Assembly (NCBI GenBank): GCA_003962975.1
Contig: RXKC01000010.1
Coordinates: 1 to 41,720, forward strand
Direction: 5' to 3'
From: Candidatus Saccharimonadota bacterium
Lineage (GTDB): Bacteria; Patescibacteriota; Saccharimonadia; Saccharimonadales; AWTP1-31
Length of the DNA stretch: 41,720 bases
In this document: piece by piece, positions 1 through 7,735 of the stretch
Numbering within the stretch: the stretch's first letter is position 1
Layout of the letters: each line of letters opens with the position of its first letter
The notes under the pieces: model-generated
What the model was told of the DNA's origin: nothing
Databases searched by the model: none
Seen by the model: the letters and a program-made list of their open reading frames with translations, nothing else
Translations under genes and position numbers: made by a program

Positions 1-120
1 CCCTATTGGACCGGTAGCACCCGTTGGGCCCGCCGGACCCGTAGCACCAGGAGGACCGACCGGACCTTGTGTTGAAGTTTCGATAAAAACAACCTCATCC
101 ACATCCAACAAATCAGACAC
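1..120 (-). CDS. Collagen-like fibre protein (N-terminus only)
   Basis: A GTG start at 120 follows an AGGGGG ribosome-binding site, and the frame runs off the left edge of the window. After about 18 ordinary residues (MSDLLDVDEVVFIETSTQ) the chain turns into Gly-X-Y triplets such as GPVGPPGATGPAGPTGATG, the pattern of bacterial and phage collagen-like proteins that trimerise into rod-shaped fibres. In tailed phages such proteins are usually tail or head fibres for host contact. Position directly after two small beta-rich genes at the end of the virion operon fits a fibre. Many Y positions are Thr, which can carry O-glycans in bacterial collagen-like proteins. Total length and C-terminal domain are unseen. 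Confidence 0.75.
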   Translation of the reverse strand, partial: MSDLLDVDEVVFIETSTQGPVGPPGATGPAGPTGATGPIG

Positions 121-134
121 GATCACACCCCCTA

Positions 135-488
135 TCAGACATTATGGGTAACCCCAGGAATAACCTTAAACTTACTCGTTTTAATAGGTTTGTACACGAT
201 GCCAGACTGGCTGATCAAAAGCAGATCATACACCCCAGAATACGACGCCAAAACGTCCTCAATAAAAACGGTGACCTTACCGGCCGGACCGTCAATCGTG
301 ATACCATCATTTTCTGTGGTCAACTCAAGTAAAGGAGTAGTAGACTCGTCACTGGCACTAGAGCGAACCTGAAGGCGAGCCGTAAACCCGGAAAGATCGA
401 TCAGGTTCCCAAAAGAATCTTTAAACACAAAAACAATAGACCTGGACGCAGACTCCCACGCCTCAATATTAAACTTAGATGGAATCAC
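135..488 (-). CDS. Small beta-sandwich virion protein upstream of the fibre
   Basis: The protein has 117 residues. The start is GTG at 488, which overlaps the stop of the upstream gene (GTGA) and has a GGGGTGGG element before it; the longer ATG version would overlap its neighbour by over 40 bases. The sequence has alternating strands with the pattern KDSFGNLIDLSGFTARLQVR, then LTTENDGI, GKVTVFIEDV, YDLLLIS and FKVIPGVTHNV. This resembles small phage proteins often placed just before fibre genes, with a BppU-like N-terminal immunoglobulin-type fold; that link is from memory of the pattern, not a search. Likely part of the tail tip or fibre attachment. Confidence 0.7.
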   Translation of the reverse strand: MIPSKFNIEAWESASRSIVFVFKDSFGNLIDLSGFTARLQVRSSASDESTTPLLELTTENDGITIDGPAGKVTVFIEDVLASYSGVYDLLLISQSGIVYKPIKTSKFKVIPGVTHNV

Positions 489-847
489 TGCACCCACCCC
501 GGTTTCGGAACAATCAAGCCGCCCACCCAAAACACTGGTGTGGCAGACACAGGGACAGTAACATAATAGGACGTGACAGATTGTTTCGAACTACCAGCCT
601 CCGTGATCGTTTCTGTCACAAAATACACGTTATCAGAAGGGGTGATCTCCGAATTCGGGACCAAAGAAGTAGACCACTCGCCAGCCGTGTTAACAGACGT
701 AGAGAAATATCCTTGAATCATAACCTCAGACGAAACATGTTTAGCTACAGAAGCCTCATCTTTATCGAAAAGAAGTTCGATCTTAACCGTGGCAGAAGAC
801 TGAGGGTCACCGGCAACCTTATCAATATTGTTATAAACTGTAGCCAC
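485..847 (-). CDS. Small virion-associated protein, beta-rich
   Basis: The protein has 120 residues. The start is GTG at 847, six bases after an AAAGGGG ribosome-binding site. Composition is rich in Val, Thr and Ser with no Cys, and strand-like segments (ATVKIELLFDKDE, VMIQGYFSTSVNTAGEWSTSLVP, VTSYYVTVPVSATPVFWVGGLIVP) suggest an all-beta fold. It is translationally coupled to the following gene through a GTGA overlap. Both precede a collagen-like fibre, so a role as fibre adaptor or tail-tip component is plausible. I do not recognise a named family. Confidence 0.65.
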   Translation of the reverse strand: MATVYNNIDKVAGDPQSSATVKIELLFDKDEASVAKHVSSEVMIQGYFSTSVNTAGEWSTSLVPNSEITPSDNVYFVTETITEAGSSKQSVTSYYVTVPVSATPVFWVGGLIVPKPGWVQ

Positions 848-858
848 CAGGAACCCCT

Positions 859-1380
859 TTACTCAATAACATCATTATAATAAGTATCGACAATTTGGCA
901 GGCAACAACCCACCAAAACCTGTTGTAAGGGCGGTCCCAATCCCTAACCCGATTAATCTCAATGTTTTCTAGCTGACAAGAAAACATCACACTGTCATCG
1001 ACATAATCTAAAACATCGAACGAAGGATTGTCCCTGTTAAGAGAAGTGAACTTTCCTCTAAGGATATCTAGAACATCACCAGCCAAGGCTGTGCCAACAA
1101 ATTCGTTCTCAGCGAAAATGTCGATATAAACATCCCAGCGGGACTCTGAAAGAACAGAACCCATTTCCATTTCGGAACTAGTCATATCTTCAGTAGAAAT
1201 AGAAACTTTGTTAGGTTTGATCTCAACCCCAGGGTTCAACGGTTCAGCTAAAAGTTCTACGTCCTCACGAGTGCCAGGAAAACTATCCAACCATCCCAGG
1301 CCGTCCATGGCGTCTTTCACCATTTTGTAGAAAGAATCCTGGATGCAACTTAGTCTTTTGCCTCCGACGTACGCGCTCAT
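859..1380 (-). CDS. Probable tail completion/terminator protein
   Basis: The protein has 173 residues. Its ATG overlaps the upstream stop in an ATGA, a sign of coupled translation. It begins with a short helical part (IQDSFYKMVKDAMDGLGWLDSF) followed by an alternating alpha/beta body containing WDVYIDIFAENEFVGTALAG, ILRGKF and ENIEINRVRDWDRPYNRFWWVVACQIVDTYY. Size, position (third gene after the connector region) and the pattern of a helix then a sheet ending in WWVVACQIV resemble tail terminator and minor tail proteins of siphoviruses. This is assignment by position and shape, not by a diagnostic motif. Confidence 0.55.
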   Translation of the reverse strand: MSAYVGGKRLSCIQDSFYKMVKDAMDGLGWLDSFPGTREDVELLAEPLNPGVEIKPNKVSISTEDMTSSEMEMGSVLSESRWDVYIDIFAENEFVGTALAGDVLDILRGKFTSLNRDNPSFDVLDYVDDSVMFSCQLENIEINRVRDWDRPYNRFWWVVACQIVDTYYNDVIE

Positions 1381-1832
1381 GCCTCGTCCTCAGATTGCAA
1401 CCATAAGGTATAGAGCGTAGGTAGGAACAGTGACACAGGCGGCTCCACGAAATTAATCTGATACATGTTACCACCAAGCCGGACCTTTGACGCCCCTTTG
1501 ACCAGTTCGTAATCCTCGTCCATAAGATAAAGTTTAACCCTCGGGTTCTCGAACTGCCCAACAGGTGTACCGTGACCAGCCCTATCAATAAATTCGTAGG
1601 CGCAAGGAACCTGAACCTCCTCAGGGACCTCTACCGACAGGGCAGGCTGGTTGAAATCAAACGGTCTACCGGCAGCGTTAGTTTTAGCGTGGGTACTTTT
1701 GGTAACCCAAATAAAAGTAGCCCGTTCCTCTACCGTATTTGGCATACCCATTGTCATAGTGGAACGGATGGCTTCACGGAACGCAGTCTCATTAAACCCT
1801 GCGCCAAACTTGGGGTTGCTTACCCCAGCCAT
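1377..1832 (-). CDS. Head-tail connector region protein, unknown exact role
   Basis: The protein has 151 residues from the ATG at 1832, which overlaps the upstream TAA (TAATG); this start is preferred to the ATG five codons earlier because of the tight coupling. It begins MAGVSNPKFGAGFNETAFREAIRSTMTMGMPNT and contains ATFIWVTKSTHAKTNAAG and the beta-rich EVQVPCAYEFIDRAGHG, PRVKLYLMDEDY. The position between an adaptor-like gene and a tail-terminator-like gene suggests a head-closure or neck protein. No specific motif was recognised. Confidence 0.5.
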   Translation of the reverse strand: MAGVSNPKFGAGFNETAFREAIRSTMTMGMPNTVEERATFIWVTKSTHAKTNAAGRPFDFNQPALSVEVPEEVQVPCAYEFIDRAGHGTPVGQFENPRVKLYLMDEDYELVKGASKVRLGGNMYQINFVEPPVSLFLPTLYTLWLQSEDEA

Positions 1833-2329
1833 TAGTAGCCAACCCAAAGACTATCGCCGCTGTACAACGCATCTTGCCTAGAACGGTAGGTGTCTATCAG
1901 GAACACCGCCCCGGTTTCACCGGTTTCGGCGAGACGTTCCAAAACCTTGTTTCTACGATCGGACATTTCGTCGAGCAAAGATTTGAGAAGTTGAGCGGAC
2001 TGTTGTGTCTCGTACTCCACCGGTCCGGCCTTCGCTCGGAAAAGAGTGTTGAGACGCAACATCTGTTGAAAAACCACGTTAATGCCCGTGTAAAGAATAA
2101 TCAACTGTTGCTGGTCACGAGGCATCAGGTCAGCAGAGGAACGTCCGGTAACATAGCCGTCAGACTCTGTGTAATCTTGAACCAGACCGTCGTTAAAAGC
2201 GTTCCAGAAACCATCTCGAAGACGGCTAACCCACTCTTCCTCCGACACTGTGGCAAATTGGTCCTCGCCGGGTGCATTTAAATTGTATGTCAAATCTGGG
2301 ATCAGATCGGCAAGGTCCAATGAGGCCAT
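1832..2329 (-). CDS. Probable head-to-tail adaptor
   Basis: The protein has 165 residues and an AAGGAG ribosome-binding site six bases before its ATG. It is predicted mostly helical: EEEWVSRLRDGFWNAFNDGL, QQQLIILYTGINVVFQQMLRLNTLFRAKAGPVEYETQQSAQLLK, LLDEMSDRRNKVLERLAETG. A short, helical, early connector gene two places after the capsid gene is typical of head-tail adaptors (gp15/gp6-like) that dock under the portal ring. The motif VEYETQQSAQLLKSLL resembles actinophage adaptor proteins. The call rests on order and helical character. Confidence 0.6.
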   Translation of the reverse strand: MASLDLADLIPDLTYNLNAPGEDQFATVSEEEWVSRLRDGFWNAFNDGLVQDYTESDGYVTGRSSADLMPRDQQQLIILYTGINVVFQQMLRLNTLFRAKAGPVEYETQQSAQLLKSLLDEMSDRRNKVLERLAETGETGAVFLIDTYRSRQDALYSGDSLWVGY

Positions 2330-2339
2330 AGGTTACTCC

Positions 2340-2864
2340 TTAAAACGAGGCTAGCTTTTTCTCCGGGAGCCGCGAAACGGTTTGATCACCTAGGGACCGT
2401 TCCGTTTTGAGGTCTGGACGGATAGCGTCTAGACGCGCCTCGATTGCTTTTCGCTGCGAGAGAGAAACGTTGGTTGAGTCATCTTCGCTCAGTTCGATGA
2501 GTCGTTCGAGGATGCGCTGATTATCGATCTCAGCGATCTCAGTTTTGAACTTTGAGGCCGTAAGTTTGAAAAGGTCACGAAGATCTGTTTCGCTTTTCAC
2601 GTTTGGCGAGAGTGCGATCTCTTCAAAGTCGGCGGCGGTGTCGATTAGTTTTACTGGGGTTAGAGTTCCGTTGGTAAACAAATCATAGTCCTTTTTCGGA
2701 ATGTTTCTTTGGTTGAATTGGCGTTCCGCAATGGTGATGCTAACCATGTCGCCTGGACCGATCCGGTGGGACCGGTGTGCGTTCGGAACGTACGGGTCAG
2801 CTACATCAATATAAACATCACCGGCGTTCAGGTTCTGCCATGTTTCTCTTTCGTCTACCATCAT
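2340..2864 (-). CDS. Capsid-to-connector region protein of unknown function
   Basis: The protein has 174 residues. Two adjacent ATG codons (2864, 2861) lie just after AAGGGAGATGG, so the start is uncertain by one codon. The N-terminal half is beta-like (NLNAGDVYIDVADPYVPNAHRSHRIGPGDMVSITIAERQFNQRNIPKKDYDLF). The C-terminal half (about 75-174) is charged and helical, with many Glu, Asp and Lys. Separated from the major capsid gene only by the homing endonuclease, it probably belongs to the original capsid operon. No family recognised. Confidence 0.6.
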   Translation of the reverse strand: MMVDERETWQNLNAGDVYIDVADPYVPNAHRSHRIGPGDMVSITIAERQFNQRNIPKKDYDLFTNGTLTPVKLIDTAADFEEIALSPNVKSETDLRDLFKLTASKFKTEIAEIDNQRILERLIELSEDDSTNVSLSQRKAIEARLDAIRPDLKTERSLGDQTVSRLPEKKLASF

Positions 2865-2905
2865 CCATCTCCCTTAGTGTATATCATCCTATATATTCTT
2901 AACGA

Positions 2906-4585
2906 CTAAACTAGCGAAAACTTTATTTTACCGGCATCATAAACCTTATACAAACCGTTCAACGAAGCCAGTTCGCTTTCAGTCAACCCCTCGACATATT
3001 CGAGATCGTCCCGAAGTTTGAATCTTTCTTTTCTGTAGCGGAATTTGTGTTCCCTAACAAGAGTGGTTGGCTTCACATAGTGGTAGTCTGGCGCAAGTAC
3101 TTCTATTTCCCGAAATCCCGTCATCCGGTAGAGATGACCATTAGAGATAGAGATATCAGCGAAAGTCTTGATGGCTCCGTCGTGATCAGAACGGAAAGCC
3201 TTCAGCAGTTTACTAAACCCGCCTGGGACATTACAAGATGTGGCATACCTAACTAAATCCCATTTCACTTCACCAGATAAGCGTTTCATCAGGAGAACCG
3301 CAACCAGGGTGCCATCAGAATCTCTGAGACCATACCTATATGAAGCAGTGGTAAACCCCTGGATATGGTTCTCAGTTAGGATTTTCTTAGCCTCCCCAAG
3401 TGAAACCTCTTTGTCTACGGTAGTCTTTCTAGCATAGACTGTGCCAGTATCAGATAAACCTAGCCGGTTTAAAACCATCTTCTCGACTACCGGCCGTTTG
3501 AGTATCCAATCATCCTCCCAAATCTGGATCAGACGGATACCTTTTTCTTTGCAGGCAATATACTTATCATAATGATAGTTGCGATGCTTGAATTTTTCCG
3601 AGTGCCAATACAGGCCATTGTATTCAACGGCCATGTTCATGCTGGGAATAAAGATATCCAACTCGTACGGGGCGATGATCGAACGATTAGAGCGTTCGAT
3701 ATCAATGAACCGAGAAATGAAGTCTGCCAGAGAATTTTCTTGATGTGAGACATTATAACAAGGTGGCTCAGTAAGGGCATCTTCGTTAGAAATAAATTCG
3801 CTATTAAATCTAGAGACTAGAGTCGTTACGTTATCTATGCTACAACGATCATCGTCAAGCCATTCTTTAGCTGTTTTAGACTCACCATAAGCATCATAAA
3901 AGAATTCTGGGACTGTAGATCTCAAAATCTCTTCAAAAGAGTCGCCCGAATCCAATTTCCTATAGATAGTGGTTCTACTGGCAAGACATCTATCATCTTT
4001 AAGCCATTCACTAATGGTCTTCGATTCTCCAAAGGCTTGATATTCATCCGAAAGAGTACGTTGTTTTCTTATCGGCGTAGACAGAATTTTCTCAATAGGC
4101 CAACCTAGATTTCTTCGTAGATGAAAGTTTTTCTCATCAACAAGAGAGCGATTATCGAGGAGCCATTCTTTGAGCGTCTTGGATTCTCCGAATGCTGAAT
4201 ATTCCGGTAAAGTTTGCACCTCTACAGAAATAGCTTTCTCAAATTCCCAGCCGGACTTAAGCCTATATCTAGCAGAATTCTCGTTGACCGTAAACCGAGG
4301 GTCCGTCCGCCATTCAGGCCAAGGTTTAGATTCGCCAAATGCCGTGTACAATGTAGCGTTTCTCTTTGGTTGAGTTAAGAGATTTTCGATATCGTCACCT
4401 GGTTGGACGACCCCCACTCTCATTCTTGATTTTAGAACGCTCTCGCTAACCCTACATCTCTCATCAGTCAGCCAGTCTCTCAGCGACTTTACCTCACCAA
4501 AGGCGGCATACAGGCCCTCTGAGGAGCCTCTGAGGGCATTCTTGGCTGTTCCTTCTGAACTCAAAGTTTTACCAGACGGTTTCAT
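2906..4585 (-). CDS. Freestanding homing endonuclease with five DNA-binding-type repeats
   Basis: The protein has 559 residues from an ATG at 4585 (a TTG two codons earlier is possible; no clear ribosome-binding site). Residues about 28-278 hold five tandem units of the form A(F/Y)GESKxxxEWLxDxRC, a modular element found singly in many phage endonucleases. Residues about 283-380 form a Vsr-like nuclease domain of the EDxHD kind: YELDIFIP, then AVEYNGLYWHSE, then a conserved helix-strand ending in IQIWEDDW. The C-terminal third (NHIQGFTTASYRYGL ... ADISISNGHLYRMTGF ... KFRYRKERFKL) is the GNAT-like domain that accompanies this nuclease in other phages. Freestanding homing endonucleases cut phage lacking the gene and spread by repair. 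It interrupts the capsid-connector gene order. Confidence 0.88.
   Translation of the reverse strand: MKPSGKTLSSEGTAKNALRGSSEGLYAAFGEVKSLRDWLTDERCRVSESVLKSRMRVGVVQPGDDIENLLTQPKRNATLYTAFGESKPWPEWRTDPRFTVNENSARYRLKSGWEFEKAISVEVQTLPEYSAFGESKTLKEWLLDNRSLVDEKNFHLRRNLGWPIEKILSTPIRKQRTLSDEYQAFGESKTISEWLKDDRCLASRTTIYRKLDSGDSFEEILRSTVPEFFYDAYGESKTAKEWLDDDRCSIDNVTTLVSRFNSEFISNEDALTEPPCYNVSHQENSLADFISRFIDIERSNRSIIAPYELDIFIPSMNMAVEYNGLYWHSEKFKHRNYHYDKYIACKEKGIRLIQIWEDDWILKRPVVEKMVLNRLGLSDTGTVYARKTTVDKEVSLGEAKKILTENHIQGFTTASYRYGLRDSDGTLVAVLLMKRLSGEVKWDLVRYATSCNVPGGFSKLLKAFRSDHDGAIKTFADISISNGHLYRMTGFREIEVLAPDYHYVKPTTLVREHKFRYRKERFKLRDDLEYVEGLTESELASLNGLYKVYDAGKIKFSLV
3752..4504 (-). repeat. Five tandem 48-54-residue coding repeats
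   Basis: Within the homing endonuclease, five copies begin with AFGEVKSLRDWL, AFGESKPWPEWR, AFGESKTLKEWL, AFGESKTISEWL and AYGESKTAKEWL. Start-to-start spacing is 54, 49, 53 and 48 residues. Each unit continues with an acidic-Arg-Cys turn (DxRC), a helix with Arg residues and an acidic helix ending in Pro or Thr, consistent with a small helical DNA-reading module. Copies differ along their length, so they are old duplications rather than recent ones. Confidence 0.85.
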
Positions 4586-4623
4586 TTCCAAACCATAATA
4601 TCACATCTACCTTAGAAAGGCAA

Positions 4624-4647
4624 GAGGCCGCCCCGAAGGGCGGCCTC
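4624..4647 (-). terminator. Strong hairpin terminator after the capsid gene
   Basis: GAGGCCGCCC at 4624-4633 pairs perfectly with GGGCGGCCTC at 4638-4647 around four bases. Read on the minus strand the loop is UUCG closed by C-G, the exceptionally stable tetraloop. It is followed by TTGCCTTTCT, a weak T-rich tail. It starts 26 bases past the stop of the major capsid gene and precedes the homing endonuclease. It probably stops or attenuates the abundant capsid transcript and stabilises its 3' end. Confidence 0.85.
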
Positions 4648-4672
4648 AAGTATACCTAACGGTATTAGACTA

Positions 4673-5611
4673 TCAGGCAGAGACTGAAGAGTCCACGATA
4701 CGACGTGCGTGACCTGGACGGTAAACCGAGACGCCATAGTTGAGTCGGGTCTGCCAGTGCCAGTACTCGGCCTCATTCTCTAGCCACGAAGTGGTTCGAG
4801 GGGAGCCGTAGAAGGCTGTCTTGCCAGCGGAACGACCGACCACCCAAAGCTCGTTGCCGGGGAAATATGATGCCCCATTTTCGTCCTTGAAGTTTTTAAG
4901 TTCAACGATCGGCACGCCCTGGAATTCGGTGATTACGCCCCGACGAAGAAGGTCTTCGTTGGTAACAGGTGTGAACATGTTGTAAGTGTTGGCGCTGGTG
5001 AGAGCGTCACGGATCTTACGGATCATACCTGACCGAGCGACGATCACAGGGTCGCCTGCCTCAGGCTCAACAACATCCTTGACCGCATCGATAGCGTTGC
5101 TAAGCTGCGTAAGGGTGGTGTTGGTGGTTGCCACATAGTAGGGTGAGCTTGTGGGGATCGCAGCCTGAAGGGTCTTGAGGACACGGCGGTTGATTTCCGC
5201 ATCAAGACGACTTGGGGCCTTCGACACGATCTTGTTCATAGCAGGAACAAAACCAGTCTCGATCCGGTCAATCTGCTCCACAACATGGATACCGATCTGG
5301 TCCTTCGGAAGGTAGCCAGTCTCAGCGTGGATCGTTGACTCCTCAATGTAGCCACCGCGAGCGATGTGGAAAGCGGTAAGGCCGCGAACCTCAGTCTCGA
5401 TCTCAGCGAGGCCGTCGAGCGGGAGACGCTCAACCTCAGTGAAAAGGTCGACAAGGCTGGCGTTGTTGAAGCCATACCAGATTTCCTCACCCGATTGCTG
5501 GGCGGTTTCCTTAAGGAACTGGGGATCACGGATAAGTTCCGCTGCCTCTTCGTTCAGTCTGCTGATCTGAGAGCGGAGGTCTTGAATTTGACTATCGTTT
5601 GTTTTAAACAT
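4673..5611 (-). CDS. Major capsid protein
   Basis: The protein has 312 residues from the ATG at 5611, seven bases after AAGGAGG; an earlier in-frame start would overlap the upstream gene and lacks this site. It has the layout of an HK97-fold capsid subunit: a helical N-arm (SQIQDLRSQISRLNEEAAELI), an E-loop-like region, a long spine helix (LDAEINRRVLKTLQAAIP), and an A-domain with DPVIVARSGMIRKIRDAL, GVPIVELKNF and ELWVVGRSAGKTAFYGSPRTTSWLENEAEYW near the C-terminus. Position after protease, scaffold and decoration genes supports the call. A strong hairpin terminator follows the gene. Confidence 0.88.
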   Translation of the reverse strand: MFKTNDSQIQDLRSQISRLNEEAAELIRDPQFLKETAQQSGEEIWYGFNNASLVDLFTEVERLPLDGLAEIETEVRGLTAFHIARGGYIEESTIHAETGYLPKDQIGIHVVEQIDRIETGFVPAMNKIVSKAPSRLDAEINRRVLKTLQAAIPTSSPYYVATTNTTLTQLSNAIDAVKDVVEPEAGDPVIVARSGMIRKIRDALTSANTYNMFTPVTNEDLLRRGVITEFQGVPIVELKNFKDENGASYFPGNELWVVGRSAGKTAFYGSPRTTSWLENEAEYWHWQTRLNYGVSVYRPGHARRIVDSSVSA

Positions 5612-5621
5612 TTCGGCCTCC

Positions 5622-6182
5622 TTAGACAAGTAGCTCAGCTTCAACGATACCATTCGTTGAATCGACGGATGTTACAACAAGCCAGGCTTCAGCAGCATTA
5701 GATGTTTCAGCCCAGTAACCCGAAGCGTCGTTACCGACACCGGGTGTAAGGTAGTCGCCGGGGGCGACAGAGGGGGTAGCCTGGCTCACACCTGCAACCA
5801 TCACACGGGCCTTAGGATAACCGGTGCGACCAAACGAGTTGGTGGATGCAGTGTTGGTGAGAGCAACCTTGACGGAGCCACCATTACCGGTAACGACCTG
5901 GACGGCGTCACCAGGAACAGCAAGGTCAACGTCAGAGAAAGTTTCACCAAGTGTGTTTAGACTATCGATGTTCTCAAAAACAAGAATCCCACCCTGTCCA
6001 GGTAGCGGCTTGTTTTGAGCACCGGTAGCAATGGTTACAGTGCGACGACCGAGGCCATCGGTTGAACCATCAACTTTAACAGGCACGCCTGAGGTGAGGT
6101 TGGTGGGTCCGCCAAGAACGAACCGACTCCCCCGCTGGCCATGCGTTGGTGATTTACGGAAAACAAAGTTACGAGTTGCCAT
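5622..6182 (-). CDS. Probable capsid decoration or head-stabilising protein
   Basis: The protein has 186 residues, with AGGGAGG before the ATG. It is rich in Gly, Val and Thr with repeated strand patterns (GVPVKVDGS, RRTVTIATGA, GGILVFENID, DAVQVVTGNGGSVKVAL, KARVMVAGVS, GDYLTPGVGNDASGYWAETS, EAWLVVTSVDSTNGIVEAELLV). A beta-rich gene placed between scaffold and capsid genes, ending 11 bases before the capsid start, matches decoration proteins of siphoviruses in size and position. Biochemical proof is absent and another head role is possible. Confidence 0.65.
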   Translation of the reverse strand: MATRNFVFRKSPTHGQRGSRFVLGGPTNLTSGVPVKVDGSTDGLGRRTVTIATGAQNKPLPGQGGILVFENIDSLNTLGETFSDVDLAVPGDAVQVVTGNGGSVKVALTNTASTNSFGRTGYPKARVMVAGVSQATPSVAPGDYLTPGVGNDASGYWAETSNAAEAWLVVTSVDSTNGIVEAELLV

Positions 6183-6196
6183 TACTTATCCTCCCT

Positions 6197-6901
6197 TCAG
6201 AGGCTAGAAAAATCGTAGCCAGCGGCACTGGCCTTTTCGGTTACGTCCTTAAGGCTGTCCATGAAAGAAGTTTTGGCTTGCTTTCCGGGACGGACGACTC
6301 TAATACCTGCTGTTTCAGCGCCATCGGATTCGGAAGAATCTTTCTTGGCTGTTGAAAGTTCGGCCCAATCGGCCAGACGAGCAGCAAACTCATCTTCGCT
6401 GAGCATAGCCCAGTCATCAATACGCTCGGCGATCTTCTCTTCTGAGAAAGAAGTCTGCTCTTTAACAAGAGCCGAGCGTGACTCCTTGAGTTCATCTAGG
6501 CGAGCGGCCTCTGCGTCGAGGTCCACTACAGCCTGAATCCATGCGAGGGAATCGGCAAGAAGTTTTTCTGCGTTCTCTACTTTAAGCTCTGCTGCGTCAA
6601 GCTCGCTCTGTAGTGCCACGATCTTCGCAGCAGCTTCGTCGGCAGCGGCTTGGCGAGCTTCGTCATCAGACTTGCTTGCCTCATCCTTAATGGATTTTAG
6701 CTCCGCTTCGAGAGGGGCAATCGCTGCCAGAACAGCCGCATCTAGTTGTTCTCTACTAAAAGTTTCCACGTCACCCCTTTCATCGGGATCATTGATTGAT
6801 TCTTTGTTGCAGATAGGACAAGTTTTCTCATGCTCAGCGAGATCGAAATCTTCAGGAGCGTTTTCTAGAAGTTCATCATGTTGTTCAATGAGTTTATCCA
6901 T
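6197..6901 (-). CDS. Probable capsid scaffolding protein
   Basis: The protein has 234 residues, is strongly acidic and is predicted to form a long coiled coil over about residues 45-150 (Ala/Glu-rich heptads such as LEAELKSIKDEASKSDDEARQAAADEAAAKI). Scaffolds of HK97-type heads are helical, acidic and lie between protease and capsid genes, as here. Residues 25-40 carry HEKTCPICNK, a CxxC pair that may bind zinc, which is unusual for a scaffold. The C-terminal tail (FMDSLKDVTEKASAAGYDFSSL) may contact the capsid protein. Confidence 0.72.
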   Translation of the reverse strand: MDKLIEQHDELLENAPEDFDLAEHEKTCPICNKESINDPDERGDVETFSREQLDAAVLAAIAPLEAELKSIKDEASKSDDEARQAAADEAAAKIVALQSELDAAELKVENAEKLLADSLAWIQAVVDLDAEAARLDELKESRSALVKEQTSFSEEKIAERIDDWAMLSEDEFAARLADWAELSTAKKDSSESDGAETAGIRVVRPGKQAKTSFMDSLKDVTEKASAAGYDFSSL

Positions 6902-6952
6902 ACAGCTCCTTAATCCTGTCTAACACAAGTATCGTCTTTTTTGAAAAAAAGT

Positions 6953-7708
6953 TTACACACCGTTTGTTCTTTCTCTAAGATACTGCATCTGGATGCCCCA
7001 CATGATGTCTTCCCAATCTTTCGGAGAACCAGAGGGATGGGCCGCCGCTATGCTTTCAATCAGTCTGTTTTTCTCATCATCTGATGAACGCTTAGAAATA
7101 TCTTTCACGTCAGCCTTACTCCACCCCGGACGATTGCCGGGCATGATAAGAGCGCCAGCCAAGAAGTTTGGCTTGTTTAATTGACGATGTGCTGAACGAT
7201 TTTGGATATGCTCACAGTATGTTGGCGAAAAGGGACCGGCATAAGAAAACTCTTTTTCGCAATGGCCACATGTAACAGACTCAGAAATACATTCCATACT
7301 AACGGCTAAGGTACCAGACTCATATGCGGCCTGAACTCTCTCTAATGTTTCCGGGAAGTACCTTTCCCAAAAGGCACCAAGTACTTCAATATACGGATTG
7401 AGAACAGTATCATTAGGTAGCATCATCTCAGAGTTCACCCACGAACCAACAATTTCTGTTGGGTGATGATCTACATTCATGGGTGAATACTGGATAGAAG
7501 GTCTGGCAAGTTTCAGATCCTCATAAGTCCAATATTGTCCGTTGTCGTTAGCGTTATCCGCCTCAACATATCTGGCCAAAATCCACTTATAGTTCGGGTT
7601 GTCAAGAATATGAGCAGCCGCCCAAGAAGCAGTATCAATATCGGTGTCGACAATCATCGCTGGGGCAGTCAAGAATAAACTGTTGTCTCCCTCTGTTAAA
7701 ATTGTCAT
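6953..7708 (-). CDS. Capsid maturation (prohead) protease
   Basis: The protein has 251 residues from the ATG at 7708, which has GGAG six bases upstream; an ATG four codons earlier is less well served. The likely catalytic features are the His pair in MNVDHHPTEIVGSW and the Ser in AVSMECISE, in the order expected for the herpesvirus-like serine protease fold of prohead proteases. A CGHC...YCEHI cysteine/histidine cluster lies shortly after and may bind zinc. The conserved block LNKPNFLAGALIMPGNRPGW occurs in actinophage maturation proteases by memory. The position between portal and scaffold genes is canonical. Confidence 0.78.
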   Translation of the reverse strand: MTILTEGDNSLFLTAPAMIVDTDIDTASWAAAHILDNPNYKWILARYVEADNANDNGQYWTYEDLKLARPSIQYSPMNVDHHPTEIVGSWVNSEMMLPNDTVLNPYIEVLGAFWERYFPETLERVQAAYESGTLAVSMECISESVTCGHCEKEFSYAGPFSPTYCEHIQNRSAHRQLNKPNFLAGALIMPGNRPGWSKADVKDISKRSSDDEKNRLIESIAAAHPSGSPKDWEDIMWGIQMQYLRERTNGV

Positions 7709-7735
7709 ACCGGACTCCATTCTTTGCTTATAGAT

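Noticed and set aside
479-880. Plus-strand open frames opposite the left-half virion genes
   Set aside because: They are shadows: Arg/Ser-rich, without ribosome-binding sites and lying opposite well-supported genes.
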